From the NCBI RefSeq assembly GCF_030867145.1, contig NC_134441.1:248001-312000 (forward strand): a DNA stretch of 64,000 bases, given 5' to 3'. Positions 1 through 11,688 of this stretch are shown here, in pieces (position 1 is the first letter of the stretch; every line of letters starts with the position of its first letter). The DNA comes from Opisthocomus hoazin. Lineage: Eukaryota > Chordata > Aves > Opisthocomiformes > Opisthocomidae. The position numbers were made by a program, and so were the translations under genes. The notes beneath the pieces were generated by a model. It worked only from the letters and a program-made list of their open reading frames with translations. It made no database searches and was not told the origin of the DNA.

Positions 1-61
1 AGAATCCCTGCTGAGCAGTGTACATTGTGCTGTGAGGTTTTCCTACCGGATCTTCGAATCA
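1..61 (+). mobile_element. 3' end of an avian ERV solo LTR or LTR fragment
   Basis: The first 61 bases closely match the terminal part of the LTR ending at 30723: a shared TACATTGTGCTGT block, then an ACCGGATCT block, both ending GAATCA. Sequence after position 61 does not match the sequence after 30723, so the shared block ends at a typical LTR ...CA terminus. The element runs off the left window edge, so its size and duplication cannot be seen. Confidence 0.6.
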
Positions 62-1439
62 CCACCTTCCCTCGCGCCCTCGAGGCCCTTGTTCCTGCCT
101 CTGCCTCGCTCCACGCAGCGCAGCACGCAGCAGCACACGCAGCCGTCACAAATGCATCTGCCGGGTGGCACAAGGGGGCTGCGGATGCAGCTTGGGCCGC
201 ACGCGGCTCGGCTGAATCCACTTCTTCTTCTTCCCCCGCAAAAATCCTCTTTAAACACAACAGCACTTGCACCCACCGCCCCCGAGAGCCGCCGGGAGGG
301 GCCAGGGACACCCCAGCCCCCTTCACCCTCTCCTCCCCACCACGCCCTGGGGAGCCTGCTGGGGCGGGATGGAACACGGGAGCCCCCACGTCCCTTCCTG
401 GAGACGCCACAGAGTCCCCAGCACCCAACAGCCACCACAGAACATGGCGCGGCCACCGCTGTGGCTCCCACCCCGCGGCCCCCGCGCCCCGGACCCTGCA
501 CACTTTTCTGCTCCCCGAAACCTTCTGCCCCCCAGGCAGGCACCCACCCCGACCCCTGCAGCCCGCGGACGCTCTCGGGGACAAGAGCGGAGGTGACCGC
601 CGGCCATCGCTCCCCTCTCTCCTGCAGCCTCAGCCAACCTCTGCCAACCGCCCGCGCAGCAGCAGCCCTTCCCCGCAGCCTGGGCACCCCCGCTCTGGGG
701 GGCTCCCCCGGCACGGGGGGCACCCCCGGCCCCCCAGCCACCACCACCACCACCTACGGCAGCCCTGCCTGCTCTGCCACCCCGACACCTTCGCCAGCCC
801 CACCAGCCCCAGACCCCGGGCCCCCTCAGCACCCCCAGACCCCGGGCACTCCCACCACCCCACCACCCCCGTCCCCACCGCACTTTTCGCACGGGGCTGC
901 AGCAAGACCGGCCGAGCGGCCCTGCCCTCGCCTGCCTGATGCGCGCCCAGGAAATCCCATTCCCAGACCATTCCCCAAGCACTTGGGGCCATCTCTCCCG
1001 GTTCACCTCCCAGCAGCGACTCTCCTCCCCGATTCCCAGCCCCGTCCCACCAGCACAGCAGCTCGTCCCACGGGGACCACCCTGGCCACCACCTCCCCAT
1101 GCGCCTGGCGCAGAGCCGGGGGACGTCGGCAATGGGGGACGGCTCGGCGGGTGCCCCTCGAGGGTCCCCCCGGCCCACCGCCGCTCCCTCTCGCCGACCC
1201 AGGGCTGCAGATGGCTCCGTGCAGCTGCTGCTTCGACCCCCGCCTCTTCCACATCCTGTGGACCAGCTCCCACCTGCCTCCACCGGCCCACACTGCGCTG
1301 GACCCCAGCACCGTTCCTCTGCCGGCTGCTGCCCTGGGGGGCCCCGGGGTTCCTCCGTCCTGGGCAGCCCCTGGGACCCCTCAGGGCCGCCCACACCACC
1401 GGGCACCCGGCAGAAATCAGAGCGCAGTGGTGGCCCCAG

Positions 1440-2195
1440 CCCCCCTGCTGCAGCCAATGTCCGTCCCCGGTGACCAGGACATCGTGGGGCAGCCGGCACA
1501 GAACACCATTGCCGGCACGGCCACCACCGTGGGGGCACAGCCGGGCAGGGACATCCCCCCAGACAGCGACGTCACCCCCAGCCCCTCTGCTTGACCCCCA
1601 AAGCCTTGGCGACCTGGCAGATGACGTGGAGGTGTATGAGGAGGAACTTCTTCGAGAGGCCCTAAGGCTCTTCGGTTCCTCCTCGGACACCCTGGGGGTC
1701 AGCCAGGAGGGGCCCGGCAGCATCCCCCTGCCTGGGGACCCTGCGGGCACCGGCAGGGAGGGGGGAGCGGTGGCCCCAGCACCACTGGAGAAGCCAGCGT
1801 CCATCCCTGGCTACCTGGACGTCGAGGGGCAACCGGCAGACACCACCACTGCCGGCACAGCCACCCCCGCAGGGGCATCCCCGCGCAGCGACGTCCCCCC
1901 CAGCCCCTCTCCTGTGCCCCAGAACCAACACCCTGGGGACCCGGCTGACCACCTTGAGGTGTCCAAGGAGGAACTTCTTCAAGAGGCCCAAAGGCTCTTC
2001 CGTTCCTCCTCGGACTCCCTCGGGCTCAGCCGGGACGGTGCCAGCAGCGTCTCCGTGCCTGGGGACCCTGCGGGCACCGGCACAGCCATCCCCCCCGCGC
2101 CTTCCCCTCGCTGTCGCTGCCCCAGGACCTGCTCAGCCCCAACTCCAGCCCCCTCGGCTCTGGCAGGCAGCACGGGGGTCCCAGGGGGGGATTAG
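1440..2195 (+). CDS. 3' part of an unrecognised Pro/Ser-rich gene (partial)
   Basis: I do not recognise this gene. One frame stays open from about 1600 to a stop at 2195. It holds two copies of an acidic/amphipathic segment (EEELLREALRLF near 1640 and KEELLQEAQRLF near 1966), each followed by a Ser-rich stretch and PGDPAGTG. The first copy is preceded by related sequence in another frame, and the second by a good acceptor-like tract (CTCTCCTGTGCCCCAG near 1920). The reading may therefore cross introns or be frame-damaged. A G-rich 3' untranslated stretch leads to an ATTAAA at 2374. Upstream, 62-1440 is GC-rich with several overlapping open frames and no recognisable domain. It could also be a decayed gene copy. 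Confidence 0.35.
   Translation, partial: PPCCSQCPSPVTRTSWGSRHRTPLPARPPPWGHSRAGTSPQTATSPPAPLLDPQSLGDLADDVEVYEEELLREALRLFGSSSDTLGVSQEGPGSIPLPGDPAGTGREGGAVAPAPLEKPASIPGYLDVEGQPADTTTAGTATPAGASPRSDVPPSPSPVPQNQHPGDPADHLEVSKEELLQEAQRLFRSSSDSLGLSRDGASSVSVPGDPAGTGTAIPPAPSPRCRCPRTCSAPTPAPSALAGSTGVPGGD
1472..2085 (+). repeat. Diverged ~327-bp tandem duplication, two copies
   Basis: GGAACTTCTTC at 1643 recurs at 1970, an offset of 327 bases. Flanking blocks (GGGGCAGCCGGCA/GGGGCAACCGGCA, AGCCCCTCT, TTCCTCCTCGGAC, CCTGGGGACCCTGCGGGCACCGG) recur in the same order. Local indels change the offset to 340 upstream and 322 in the middle, so the two copies are not in one continuous frame. It is an old duplication within the Pro/Ser-rich gene. 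Confidence 0.75.
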
Positions 2196-2373
2196 ACCCA
2201 GAGAAGGGAAGAGAGGGAGGAGGGGGGAGGAGTGGGGGGGAAGCGGGGGAGGACGGGAGGTGTATTTTTGGGGGGGAGGGCGGTTAGAGAAGCTTTAGAG
2301 GGGGGTGTCTTTTGGGAGGGAGGGGGGTTAGAATAGCCCTATGGGGCCTTTTCCCTTGATTTCTCGTTTTTCC

Positions 2374-2379
2374 ATTAAA
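2374..2379 (+). terminator. Polyadenylation signal (ATTAAA)
   Basis: ATTAAA lies about 180 bases after the stop of the Pro/Ser-rich frame. A GT-rich stretch about 25-35 bases further (GTGATTGTGTGGG) fits a downstream element. Confidence 0.45.
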
Positions 2380-2399
2380 AGTTGTTTCTCCACAACGGC

Positions 2400-4990
2400 T
2401 CCGTGATTGTGTGGGAGGGGGAGGGAGCGCAGGGGGCACCGGGAAACAGCACCCAGGAGGTGCAAAAGCCTCGCTGAGCCCCAGATCGCAGCCGCCGAGC
2501 CCCAAAGGGCAGCCGGCCGGCCCCAGGCCCAGCACCCCCAGCGGGGCAGGCAGTGCCGGGGGGCACTCCCCTGTCCCCCTCCCCAGGGGAAGCAGCCCTG
2601 CAGCGGGGCAGCCAGCACGCACGCGTCCTCGCGGGACTCACCGACACGGCCCCACGCACCAAGCAGCACGCGGCCCTGGGACAAGGACAGACCCTGGGGG
2701 CCGGCACGGGGATGGACACACGACAACAAGGGCTCCAGCACCTTCGTCTGCAGCACAACCAGTGTCCCCTCCGGCTGGGACCGGGCTCGCTGCAAAGCCC
2801 TGCAAAGTGATACCCGTAAATGTAAAATTTCCACTTCCCAGAGCGATTGGCATTAAACTAAACGAGATCCTTGCTGTTTTGAGAAGACAGGAAAGCTCTA
2901 AGACAGAGAGGCTCCTCAATAATTCTACCCCAGACAGCTCAGCCTTGGGAGGGCAGATGCACCAAGCTACAGAGAGAAAGAGGCACCAGGAGGGCAACAA
3001 GACCGGAGCAAAACAACCTGGAAGGACACGGGATACGTGATCTTAGAACGGAGTCTGCGCAGAAACAAAGGTCGGCCAGCGGACACTGTAACAGACTGGA
3101 AGATGATTCCTGTCAAGTGCACATATTGTGCACCTGTGGAAACCAGCATCCTGTGAAATAACAAAACCACCTAAGGCATGGAACAACAGACAGCACAGCT
3201 GTGGGGTTGAGACCGGGCTAACTATATCGCTTGTGCAAGGAAAAAACCAAGTGTGCATGCGCTTACAGGAAAAGGACATTTAGAGGACACCGAGGAAGAA
3301 GAGACTCTTCATCCCGAAGACCGCCAGAAGAACTATAAAGACCACCAACATCATGAAATGCATGCGTCACTAAACGATGCCACGTAAGCACAGAGAATCA
3401 AAAGGAGGAGGAGACTTCGACCACTACATCGAGAAGGAGGAGACCAAGAGCCCCACCTGAGGCTCAGCAAAGCCGTCTTTGATGCAGAGCCTGGGAAAAC
3501 CGGAGCCAGTGGATGAACTCGGAGCTTTCACAGGCGGCCTCAGCATCAGTGCTGAGAGCAGCTTCCACACGCCAAGCACAGGCATGGAGAAACAGCTTGT
3601 CACGAGCAGCCAGTCCTCTACGAGGTCTCCAGATAGCCTGGCACCAGGGAGGGTTCCTCAAGCAAGCTCCTTGTCGGGGAGAGGGTCTAGGAGGAGGCTC
3701 TCCCACCATGGGCATTCTCAAGTCCAGCTCCTCGAGAACATGGCCTTGCTGCCCGCTCTCTTCCCCTACAGAGGCTGAACCAGCTGCCCAGTGGCTCGGG
3801 CCATCTCCGTTTCCAGCGGAGCCCAGCAGTCCGTAAGCATCCCAAGACAGCGCCTGTGTGGATCCTGCCCCTCTCGTACAGGCCCACGCTGGCCGGGCTG
3901 GTGTTTGAGGGCTCTGCACGGCACGCACACAGCGCCTACCAAAAAGCTCTGCTCAGCGCTACCAGATCATTTCTAGCTCAACTCAGCGGCACAAAGACAA
4001 ACAGGGAGAGGCCACGGCCCCACGTGCAAAGGGAGCAGAACACACAGCAAAAGATGTCAGGGGCAACCCTGGAAGCAGCCACAGGCCGTCCACCACGACC
4101 CCCAGATCGGGGTCCCGCAGCTCAGCCCGCCACCCACACTGCTTCGAGAGCGCTGCGCCAGCGGCTCTTCCCATCTCCTGCCAGGGGAGAGAACAGGCAC
4201 AGGCAGCAGAAATAACGGGGTCAAGAAAACTACAGATCACAGCCTTGCCTGCACCATCCTCACAAACACCTGGGGAGAGAAAGGGTCTCTTTTATCCCTA
4301 CAAGAACATTGGTACAAAGACCAGAAGAGGCACCCCAGGGCACAGCCAGCGAGCCAGGGGCAGAGCAGAGGCACGGCAGGACAAAACGACGGTCACTCAG
4401 CTCCAGCGCAGGAGGCCGAAGTTCAAGTCCTGCCCAAGCCACAACAAAAGCTGTCATCGTTTTAGAATTGTGTATGGCGCACAAAACATTTCTGGCGGCT
4501 GTAACCCAGAGAACCTAAGAGCAAACTTGTGAAGGCACAACTGCAACTCACAATTTTAATGCTGTTAGGGCATCCAGAAAGCTCTGAACACCTTCAGAGC
4601 AGGAGAGCTCAAACGCACAGCACAAACTGAAGCAAACATTCCTGCTGGCAGGCTGATGCGTCCCACCTTCCCAAGGCACCAGCTTTAGCAGCAAAGAAAG
4701 AAAGATCTCGCTAAACGACTGTTACCTTCAAGTAAGAGAAATCTGCATAAATTGCAGCTACACAGGGTTTCTTTTCGATTTTTTTTTCCTTTCCTCACAG
4801 TAGAAAGATACCGTAGATGGGTGAAGTGCTGCATGGAAAGGGCCCCTGGAGGTGTCTGTGCCACCACCCTCTCCCAGCCACTAATGCCATCTGCCCCCCA
4901 GGGCACCTCTCAGGGCTGCACCACCCTCCTGGGGAACAAGTTCTCCCCAACACCCACCCAGAGCACAGCGAAGCTGCACATTCTGCCTTT
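2400..4990. other. Intergenic stretch without a recognisable gene; possible old LTR remnant at 3230-3460
   Basis: No frame here shows a domain or exon-like pattern. About 3230-3460 resembles ERVL-type LTR sequence in style (a CATGCGC motif, then repeated GAC-CACC-AGA and GAGGAGAC motifs), but no ends or target-site duplication can be seen. That assignment is weak. Confidence 0.25.
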
Positions 4991-4999
4991 TGCCCCATC

Positions 5000-5150
5000 T
5001 TCTCCACTGTCTGCCACAACTGAGAGGAATCCGGCTCCATTGTCCTCGCAATGGCCCTTTAAGCACCTGCAAACCACCATCAGATCACTCCTCAGGCTCC
5101 ACGAGCCCGGCCACCCCAACCTCTTGCCTTTACTTGTCCACAATAACAGG
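5000..5150 (-). mobile_element. Old CR1 fragment
   Basis: The plus strand reads as the complement of the distal CR1 region: GAGAGGAATCCGGCTCCA, then a run near GCACCTGCAAACCACCATCAG, then ATCACTCCTCAGGCTCC. It is diverged and has no tail, so it is an old insertion. Confidence 0.4.
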
Positions 5151-5609
5151 CATTGATTGGAAACAAATTCAGGGTAACAGTGCCCACAAATTAACAACAG
5201 CCCTTGGATTTCTACTTGTTTAAGGTAAATGCAGGTTAAGGGCTTTTCTGAGAAAATGCAGAAAAAGCTCCAATCCGCTTGCTGTTCTAAAACAGACAAC
5301 ACACAGCTGAAATGACAAATGAACTACACATCTCTCTTCCCCTTCGCTACCTCCTTCTAACACGCAGACACTTTAGCATAGAGCGTACCTGTGAAGGAAG
5401 TATTCTGGCAATCGCCCCGCGACAGCCACGAGAAACTCTGAAACTGCAGCCAAGCTGCTCATTCGCAGCAGGTTTCTCCCCCTGCTTCTGGGAGGGTCTC
5501 CTAAGGAAGCCTGGCTTGCAGCCCGGCAGCCCTGAGGGCTCTTTCTCTCCGGTCCCACACACCTCTCTCCAGCTTCCACTCGACCCTCCTCAGGCACGGG
5601 CTCTCTCAC

Positions 5610-5803
5610 CTGTTCCGTTTGCTGCCTTTTCGCTGCAGGATTTGTCTCTTCTGCCGATTTCCTCTGCAGAGGCAAGCGGTCTTCTGGAGAGACGCTGCCT
5701 TTCTTCCCCTCACACCCGTGAAGGTTTCTCCAGGTGGAGAGAACATCCAGCCAATACCTTGGCTCCTCAGTGACAAGGCTTTGAACCTCATGCTGCATTT
5801 TCC
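5610..5803 (-). CDS. Candidate internal exon of an unrecognised gene
   Basis: The minus strand has a strong acceptor (pyrimidine-rich, TTTTTCTTCCAG) at 5804 and a GTGAGA donor after 5610. They enclose 194 bases that are open in one phase (64 residues, starting KMQHEVQSLVTEEPRYWL, hydrophilic, Lys/Glu-rich at its end). A second possible exon (5389-5443, acceptor CTGCAG, donor GTACGC) lies downstream. The CpG island at 6.2-7.2 kb would suit as promoter. I cannot name the protein. Splice signals and an open phase are the only evidence. Confidence 0.35.
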
Positions 5804-6199
5804 CTGGAAGAAAAAGCAGCTTCAGGTTCAGTAGTTCAGGCTCAGCATTTGGTTTTCCTGCAGACCGAGAACAGCTGTTAGCAGAGACCGTGTTCAGATT
5901 TCATTGATGTGTGAGCCCAGGAACCGCAGCAGCAGCCATCACAGGCACAGCTGAGCTCTCAGCGCCCACCTACCCCCCAGCAGAGACCCAGCCCTCCCTC
6001 TGGTTACGAGCTCTGCAGAACCAAGAGTAAATCGTGCAGGGGTCGAACTCTGCACAAGAATTCAGCAGCCCTAGAAACCAGCCCAGCCCTGAGAGTCACT
6101 CCCAGGGACGGAGGACCAGCCTAACGCACCATCCTCCCCGAAAGCCCTTGGTCCAGGATGAGAGATGTGGGGCACTTTCCAGGGCTGAAACACAGACAC

Positions 6200-7250
6200 G
6201 AACGGGAATCGCACTGATCCAGCCGGGGCCTCCCGCGCCCGCCCTGCCCGCAGCCCGGGGGGGCCGGGCCGCGCCTCCGCTCCCGGCCCCCGCCCGCGGC
6301 GCCGGCTCCGCAGCAGCGGAACAGCCGCTGCCCGCAGCCGGGTCTCCGCCGCTCCCCCGCCGCCCCGCGCTGGACAAGACCTTTCCCGGCCGCAGCCCGC
6401 CCCGCAGAGCCGCACACCCAGCCCCGCCGCCGAGGCGTTTCGGGCGGGCCCCTCCCGCAGCCCCGCAGCCCGCGGGGAGGGGGGCGGCGCGGCCCCGCGG
6501 CTCGGCCGAGCGGAGACGGCCCGGCCCTGGGGGACCCTTCCCGCCCCGGCCCCGGCCCCGGCCCCGGCCCCGGCCCCGGCCCCGGCCCGACCCGCGGGAC
6601 CCCCGCAGGCGGCGGCACCGCCCGCGCCGCGCCCGCCCGGCTCCTGGGCGCCCGGCGAACGGGGCCGCGCTCCCCGCCGCTCCGCACCGCACCGCAACGG
6701 GCCGGGCGGGCCCCGGCGCCCGCGGCCCCCGCGCCGGGAGAGGCTCCGGCCCCCCCCCGCCGCCATCTCGGCCCCCCGCCGGGACCGGGCCTTGACGGGC
6801 GGCAGCGGCCCCGGGGCGCGGAGGCGGTGTCCGCACCCAGGCGGCGGGGGAGGGCGATCCGCAGGCACCCCCACCCCCCCCCGGGAGCGGGTCAGCAGCC
6901 GCGGCCCGGGGGAAGCGCCGGGAGGGCGGGGGGGGCCGTCAGCTGCCCCCCACGGGCGACCTTCTGCGGCCCCGCAGGCACCTGCGGGGGTTTGACCGGG
7001 GGCAGGCGGGGGCTGGAAACCCGACGGGACAGCCGCTGGGACAGAGAAGGGGGGGACGGGCCGGCGGGGCGAGCACCGGCACCGCCGGCAGCAGCAGCTG
7101 AGCCCCGCGAGCGGCAGCAGGAGCAGCCTCCTGTACGGGGGGGGGGGAGGGAAGCCCCCATCCCTGGGGCCAAACCCCCTCCGGCTGCTGCGGCAGAGCG
7201 GCCGAGGAACAAACTCAGCTCCCTCGGCCAGCGGGGGAGATGGGGGGAGG
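6200..7250. promoter_or_regulatory. CpG island, probable promoter
   Basis: About 1 kb of very GC- and CpG-dense sequence sits sharply against AT-rich DNA that starts near 7290. The orientation of transcription is not clear; the candidate minus-strand exon at 5.6-5.8 kb is the closest possible client. The very long overlapping frames across it are a GC effect. Confidence 0.55.
6544..6588 (-). repeat. GGGGCC hexanucleotide repeat, seven units
   Basis: The plus strand shows seven perfect CCCCGG units and a partial one, read as (GGGGCC)n on the minus strand, inside the CpG island. This unit forms G-quadruplexes. Confidence 0.85.
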
Positions 7251-7259
7251 CTGCGCGCT

Positions 7260-8215
7260 GGCTCGCTCCTCCTCTCCTGTCCTTAGTGCACAAATTTCAC
7301 TCCCTTCCCGGCACCCAGCTCCGCCTGAACTTCACCAGAGCTCTGTCACAGCAATTCAATATCTCGTTTTTGAGGCGGGAGGTGGTAATTTTTTTGTGCT
7401 GGGTTTTATTTGTTTTTGACAGCCTTCCCCCCCCCCCCCCCTTTTTTCCTCCTCTCTACTTCCAGTGACAGAACTTAACAGATGTAAATTCTGAACAAAT
7501 GCCCGAAGGTAATTCTTAGTTTCCTCCCACTGTTTTTGTTGCTGAACTTTTGCACTGAGGCTCATTATTTAATAGCCACAAAACATACCGAGAAATTGAA
7601 AACCTAACCATTAAGTATAGGATTTTTACCATGATTTGTAACAGAAGTCAGTACTGAGCTTTGATCTACTGATAACACAAGCCAATGGTTCTCTAATCAA
7701 GCTAACAGATTCCCTTCTGAAAGTCACTCCTCAAATGCGACATCAGAAATGCTCCCGGGGCCCGCGGGCCTCTGACGGCACGCTGATTAACCCAGCAGGC
7801 TTGTCCGTGCTGCCAAACACCCACCGGACTCACGGCAGCACTGGGCCAGAGGCTTCACCTCCATCCGAACACCACAAGCTTTGATTCAAGCTTCAGAACC
7901 CTCCACTCTTCAGTCTGCCAGCAAGAGACCCCGAGGGGGGGCAGAGTAACAGATACAGCGTTAGCACTGCGGAACAGACACCAATCTCAATACAAAAGTG
8001 CGGCAATTTCCAGGCACATTCACCTCATTGCTCACTCAAATCCCGCTGGAAGGTTACATTAGCATTTATTAAGCAAGTTCCATGGGGAGGGAAGGCCACG
8101 AGGCTCTGGGAGAACCCTGTACAATGTGAAAGGTGCGCAATCATACTACGTAAATATTCTACAAGTAAAAAGTCGGGGGGGGGGGGTGTCCCCGCAAACC
8201 CACAATATCACATTT
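7260..8215. other. AT-richer stretch with no recognised gene
   Basis: It contains homopolymer runs (C-run at about 7428-7441, G-run at about 8175-8185) but no exon-like or repeat-like element I can name. The remaining 3' PHAX exons would be expected here on the minus strand. I could not find them. Confidence 0.4.
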
Positions 8216-8222
8216 TTCTTAC

Positions 8223-11200
8223 CACTATGAGCAGTCCACCATTTTGTTCCACTTCAGCTGTTTCCACAAGCAGTTCAATAGCTTTTCTCTTCCCAATTAT
8301 TTTCACTACTCGGGCAATTAAATCTTTCTTTGGCTCACAAAGCCTGAGAGGCGGGGAAAAAAAAGATACACTTATTGTCAGCATAATTTCTTGAGTAAAA
8401 CTGACCATGGAACTTCCATAATGAGTAGTTCATTCTGTGGGAGATAAAACTGTGCTAAAATGAAAGAGTCCATACATTTAAATGTGTTTCAGTGGCTCCT
8501 TGAACCAGTTTTTTTTTCTAAAGCATGCATTTTAAAAATTTGTTTCCATTAAAATGCACTGAGTGATTATTATTTTCTATTGATGTGTGAAAGATTAAAC
8601 CAAATGAGAAACTCTAAAGACCTGTATAAATCTCTGAAATTGAACCATAAAAGTCTGCTGTGCATTTAGCAGTTGACAGTACAGCACCTTTTATAGTTAA
8701 ATCTACACTTGCTGTTGTCTGTAGCTAGTTGTTGAAGTTCTCCTGTATCGTGTGCCATTCAGACAAACATACAGAATAAAAATTAAACCATTCTGTTGAC
8801 TGATCTATGACAACCTACAAAATGCAAACAAGAACAAAACACTGCAATATGACCGAGTTAAATTGGGTTCTTTTGTTAGCAACAACGTCCTCGTACAAAA
8901 GTTCTCATCCTCAGTCTGCATGAAGGGAGAGGCTCTCACAGCATCAATTCACTGTGCCGAAGCACGTGCTCCCACTGGAAAACATCATCACCCCACACAC
9001 CAACACCTCCTGTCCAGAGCAAGAGTTCAGATGCTAAAGTCTCATGTTCTCAGTGGCAAAGCTCCTCACTAAGCACAGTCCCGAGCACGACAGCTCAGTG
9101 GTTTTACACTTCAGGGACCAACAGGCCACCACCACCTCCTAAGTTTCTTGAAGACTGCTGTCTGGCCTCCTTGCTTCCGATGACATTGCCATGCTCTACA
9201 GCTGCATACATTACAGTGACTGCATAACAGAAGGGATCTGACCGCAGATGTGAACAACCAGCCTAGCTTCAACCGTATGATTGAAGTTACCTGAAATTAA
9301 ATGTTAAAACTCACATTTTAGTGACAATTGTCCTCATCACAAAAGGGATTACCCAACCCGCTCAACTTTACACTTTGTGTTTAGTCTCACTGAGTTCAAT
9401 GAATGATCAGGCACCAGCAAGTAAATGCTTTCTTAAATATTTATAGGATTGAGTTCTAAATTATGAATTATTGGAAGAGATGGAAGCATTTCTCAAAGAT
9501 GGAGAGAACTTTAAGATAACCAGGAGTCCTCAGAGAGCTGGTGAAATAGACCTTCTGTTAGTAGCAGCAGCAGCTTAAACAGTCAAATCCCCACCCCGCG
9601 CTCATTCTGGCCCTGCGCAACCCTCCCGTACGCTGCTTTAAACAAGCAGCTGTGCACTGCAACAGGAAAACAAGAGAAAGGGCAAAACATTGCAACAGAC
9701 AGTCAGAAAACCCCTTGGATTTCAGTTCACTGTGTGGGCCACCACAACAAAAGGTCAGGAATCCAGGCACAGACGGTGCAGCACAGATCAAGCAACAGTG
9801 CCGTGATGCCTATAAACACAATCCTACTGATGCTATTCAGTGCCACTACTGCTATAAACAATCAGAAAAAAAGAGCCTTCTGCCCTATTTTGATGAAGCT
9901 CAATACAACAAAGAAGAGTTTATTACAAGAGACATACTCAAACTTTCCAAATCCATAAAGGAGAAGCTACCGAGAACTGATAACAGCATCAATAATTCAA
10001 TAATGGTCTAATTGCTGTATTTCAGCATCTGGCAATACTATGTATCCCATGTAAGAAATCAACAATGATCAATAAACCCAGCTTTTATCTAAACATCAAA
10101 CTTATGGTCAGTAAATCTTGTAACTGCTTTTCCCCTGTTTAACATCATTTTCTTCCCCTGAACCACCGAAAAAGGATTGCGTGGCTGTTTAAGTCAATCT
10201 AAGGAAGAACGACTGCAGTCAGGTGCCCTCTCTCACACCACCAGCGCTGCCAGTGCCAGCTCTAAGGAAACTGTACAGCAAATTGGGTAAGGGAACAAAT
10301 CTCTCTCCAAACTAACTCCTTAAAAAAAGCAACAGGCTTTTGGACAGTTCAGTTTTCTGACTCAGCTCAGTGTACAACAACTCAATAGCAGGACTGTGAA
10401 AAAGAATTGGAGCGCGGCAAGCGCGCACACGGCTGGAGCTTGGTAACCCCAACAGCGGCTTCCATGACCTAGCACAGAACTGCAGCTCAGCTTCTCAACA
10501 GAGCAGAGGCAAGGCTGGATTTCAGTTCTGCTGTCTCATCCTGGTGCAGCCCTTCATTACTACAGCAGCAAAACATTTTGTTCAGACAAGCAGGTTCCAC
10601 GTAAAGAACAGGGATTTCAGAAGCTGTGCTCTCCAAAACAGTACACAGGCCCAGTCACCTACAGTTCCAAAGGTTTATAACTTAGCCAGACTTTCATGGT
10701 GACCACTGCAGGTGTTCACTGGTGTCCAACTCCAAACACACATCTTTACTCACGGGGTGTTTCCTAAAAATGTCACTACTAAATCTGTATCGTGACAAAC
10801 AATGTTTTTCCTTGCCACTGTTCTCAAATAACAAACTATCTGGTGGATCTTTAAAAAAAAAAAAGAAATTAGAACAGTACTATTGGATGCTTCTACAAGG
10901 TACCAGCCCTAATGCTGCATTTTAATCCCAGATTTTGGAAATACACACAAGGCACTCACACTTTTTGTAATCTGGTAAGACACCTTACATATTTAGCAGA
11001 AAGAAAGCTTTTTTCCCCCAAGAGGAGGAAAACTACTACTCCATCAGCAGCTTACCAGTACTTAAGGAAGTGAAGATATGGGGTTACTAAACTTACCGAT
11101 AAGCCATCTGCCACTTTTTCCTCTGAATCTTCTTCTGTTGTGTCATACCTTCCTTTATATTTCATTTCTTGTCTTTCACCCAGTCTATCTTTCACAGGCC

Positions 11201-11688
11201 GCTCCCGTTTGAGAAAGCCTTGCCCATTTTCCTCTTCCACTGGCAATGTTTTCTTGTCATCGTGCATGTATTCATCCAGTTCTTTACCTAAAGTCTCCAC
11301 CTCCTTTTGCTGAGCTTCCTTCATCAGCTTTTTAGCCAAGAAATAACTGTAAGTCTCAGGCTGCCTGCTTCTGTCAATACTACCATCCATGCCTAGAATC
11401 CCAAGTTCAGTAGCCACTGCATCCCGATTCTGCTCCTGGAGCACCACACCCACCGAGAGCAGTTTGGTTTTGGTGCTTCTGGCCAAGCTGAAAAGGCTCA
11501 GATTTCGCAGGAGGAAAGCTGAAACATTTCTGCCGTTTTCCTTTCCACAAACAGCTGTCATCAGCAGATTCAGAAAAGCTTTCATCACTTGAATCCACAC
11601 TTTTGGTTGTCCGATGAGCAACACTCGGTGCACACGACGAAATGCTGCTCTGGAATGGTCTGCCGGAATCATGGCCATCATGCGATTG
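8223..11688 (-). pseudogene. PHAX: PHAX-like copy (snRNA export adaptor), two exons with frame lesions
   Basis: PHAX links the cap-binding complex on snRNAs to CRM1 for nuclear export. Exon 11097-11688 has an acceptor at 11689 and reads PHAX-like sequence in one frame (SVDSSDESFSESADDSC, then CLWKGKRQKC). It then continues in a second frame from about 11455 (VVLQEQNRDAVATELGIL, then ELDEYMHDDKK and RPVKDRLGERQEM), so the frame breaks where the conserved linker should be. Exon 8223-8343 (acceptor CTCTCAG, donor GTAAGA) gives EPKKDLIARVVKIIGKRK and ETAEVEQNGGLL, part of the RNA-binding domain. The phases of the two exons do not match through the visible GTAAGT donor. I found neither the start exon nor the last exons. 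Introns are kept, so this is not a retrocopy. A decaying duplicate is the best reading; assembly error is possible. Confidence 0.7.

Noticed and set aside
25-1804. Several 200-520 codon open frames on both strands
   Set aside because: They overlap in many frames in GC-rich sequence with no domain, and stop-poor GC-rich DNA gives such frames by chance. Only the 3' part with the duplicated motif and a polyadenylation signal was kept.
62-2400. Retroviral internal genes after the LTR end at position 61
   Set aside because: No primer-binding site and no gag or pol motifs follow; the sequence is Pro-rich and unrelated.
4415-4445. tRNA gene or SINE (GTTCAAGTCC looks like a B box)
   Set aside because: No matching A box at the right distance and no cloverleaf could be drawn.
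6034-7468. Long Arg/Pro/Gly-rich frames over the CpG island
   Set aside because: Open in several frames at once on both strands and of low complexity; explained by base composition.
9652-10011. 119-codon plus-strand frame
   Set aside because: No motif and no splice or promoter context; it lies in the intron of the PHAX-like copy.
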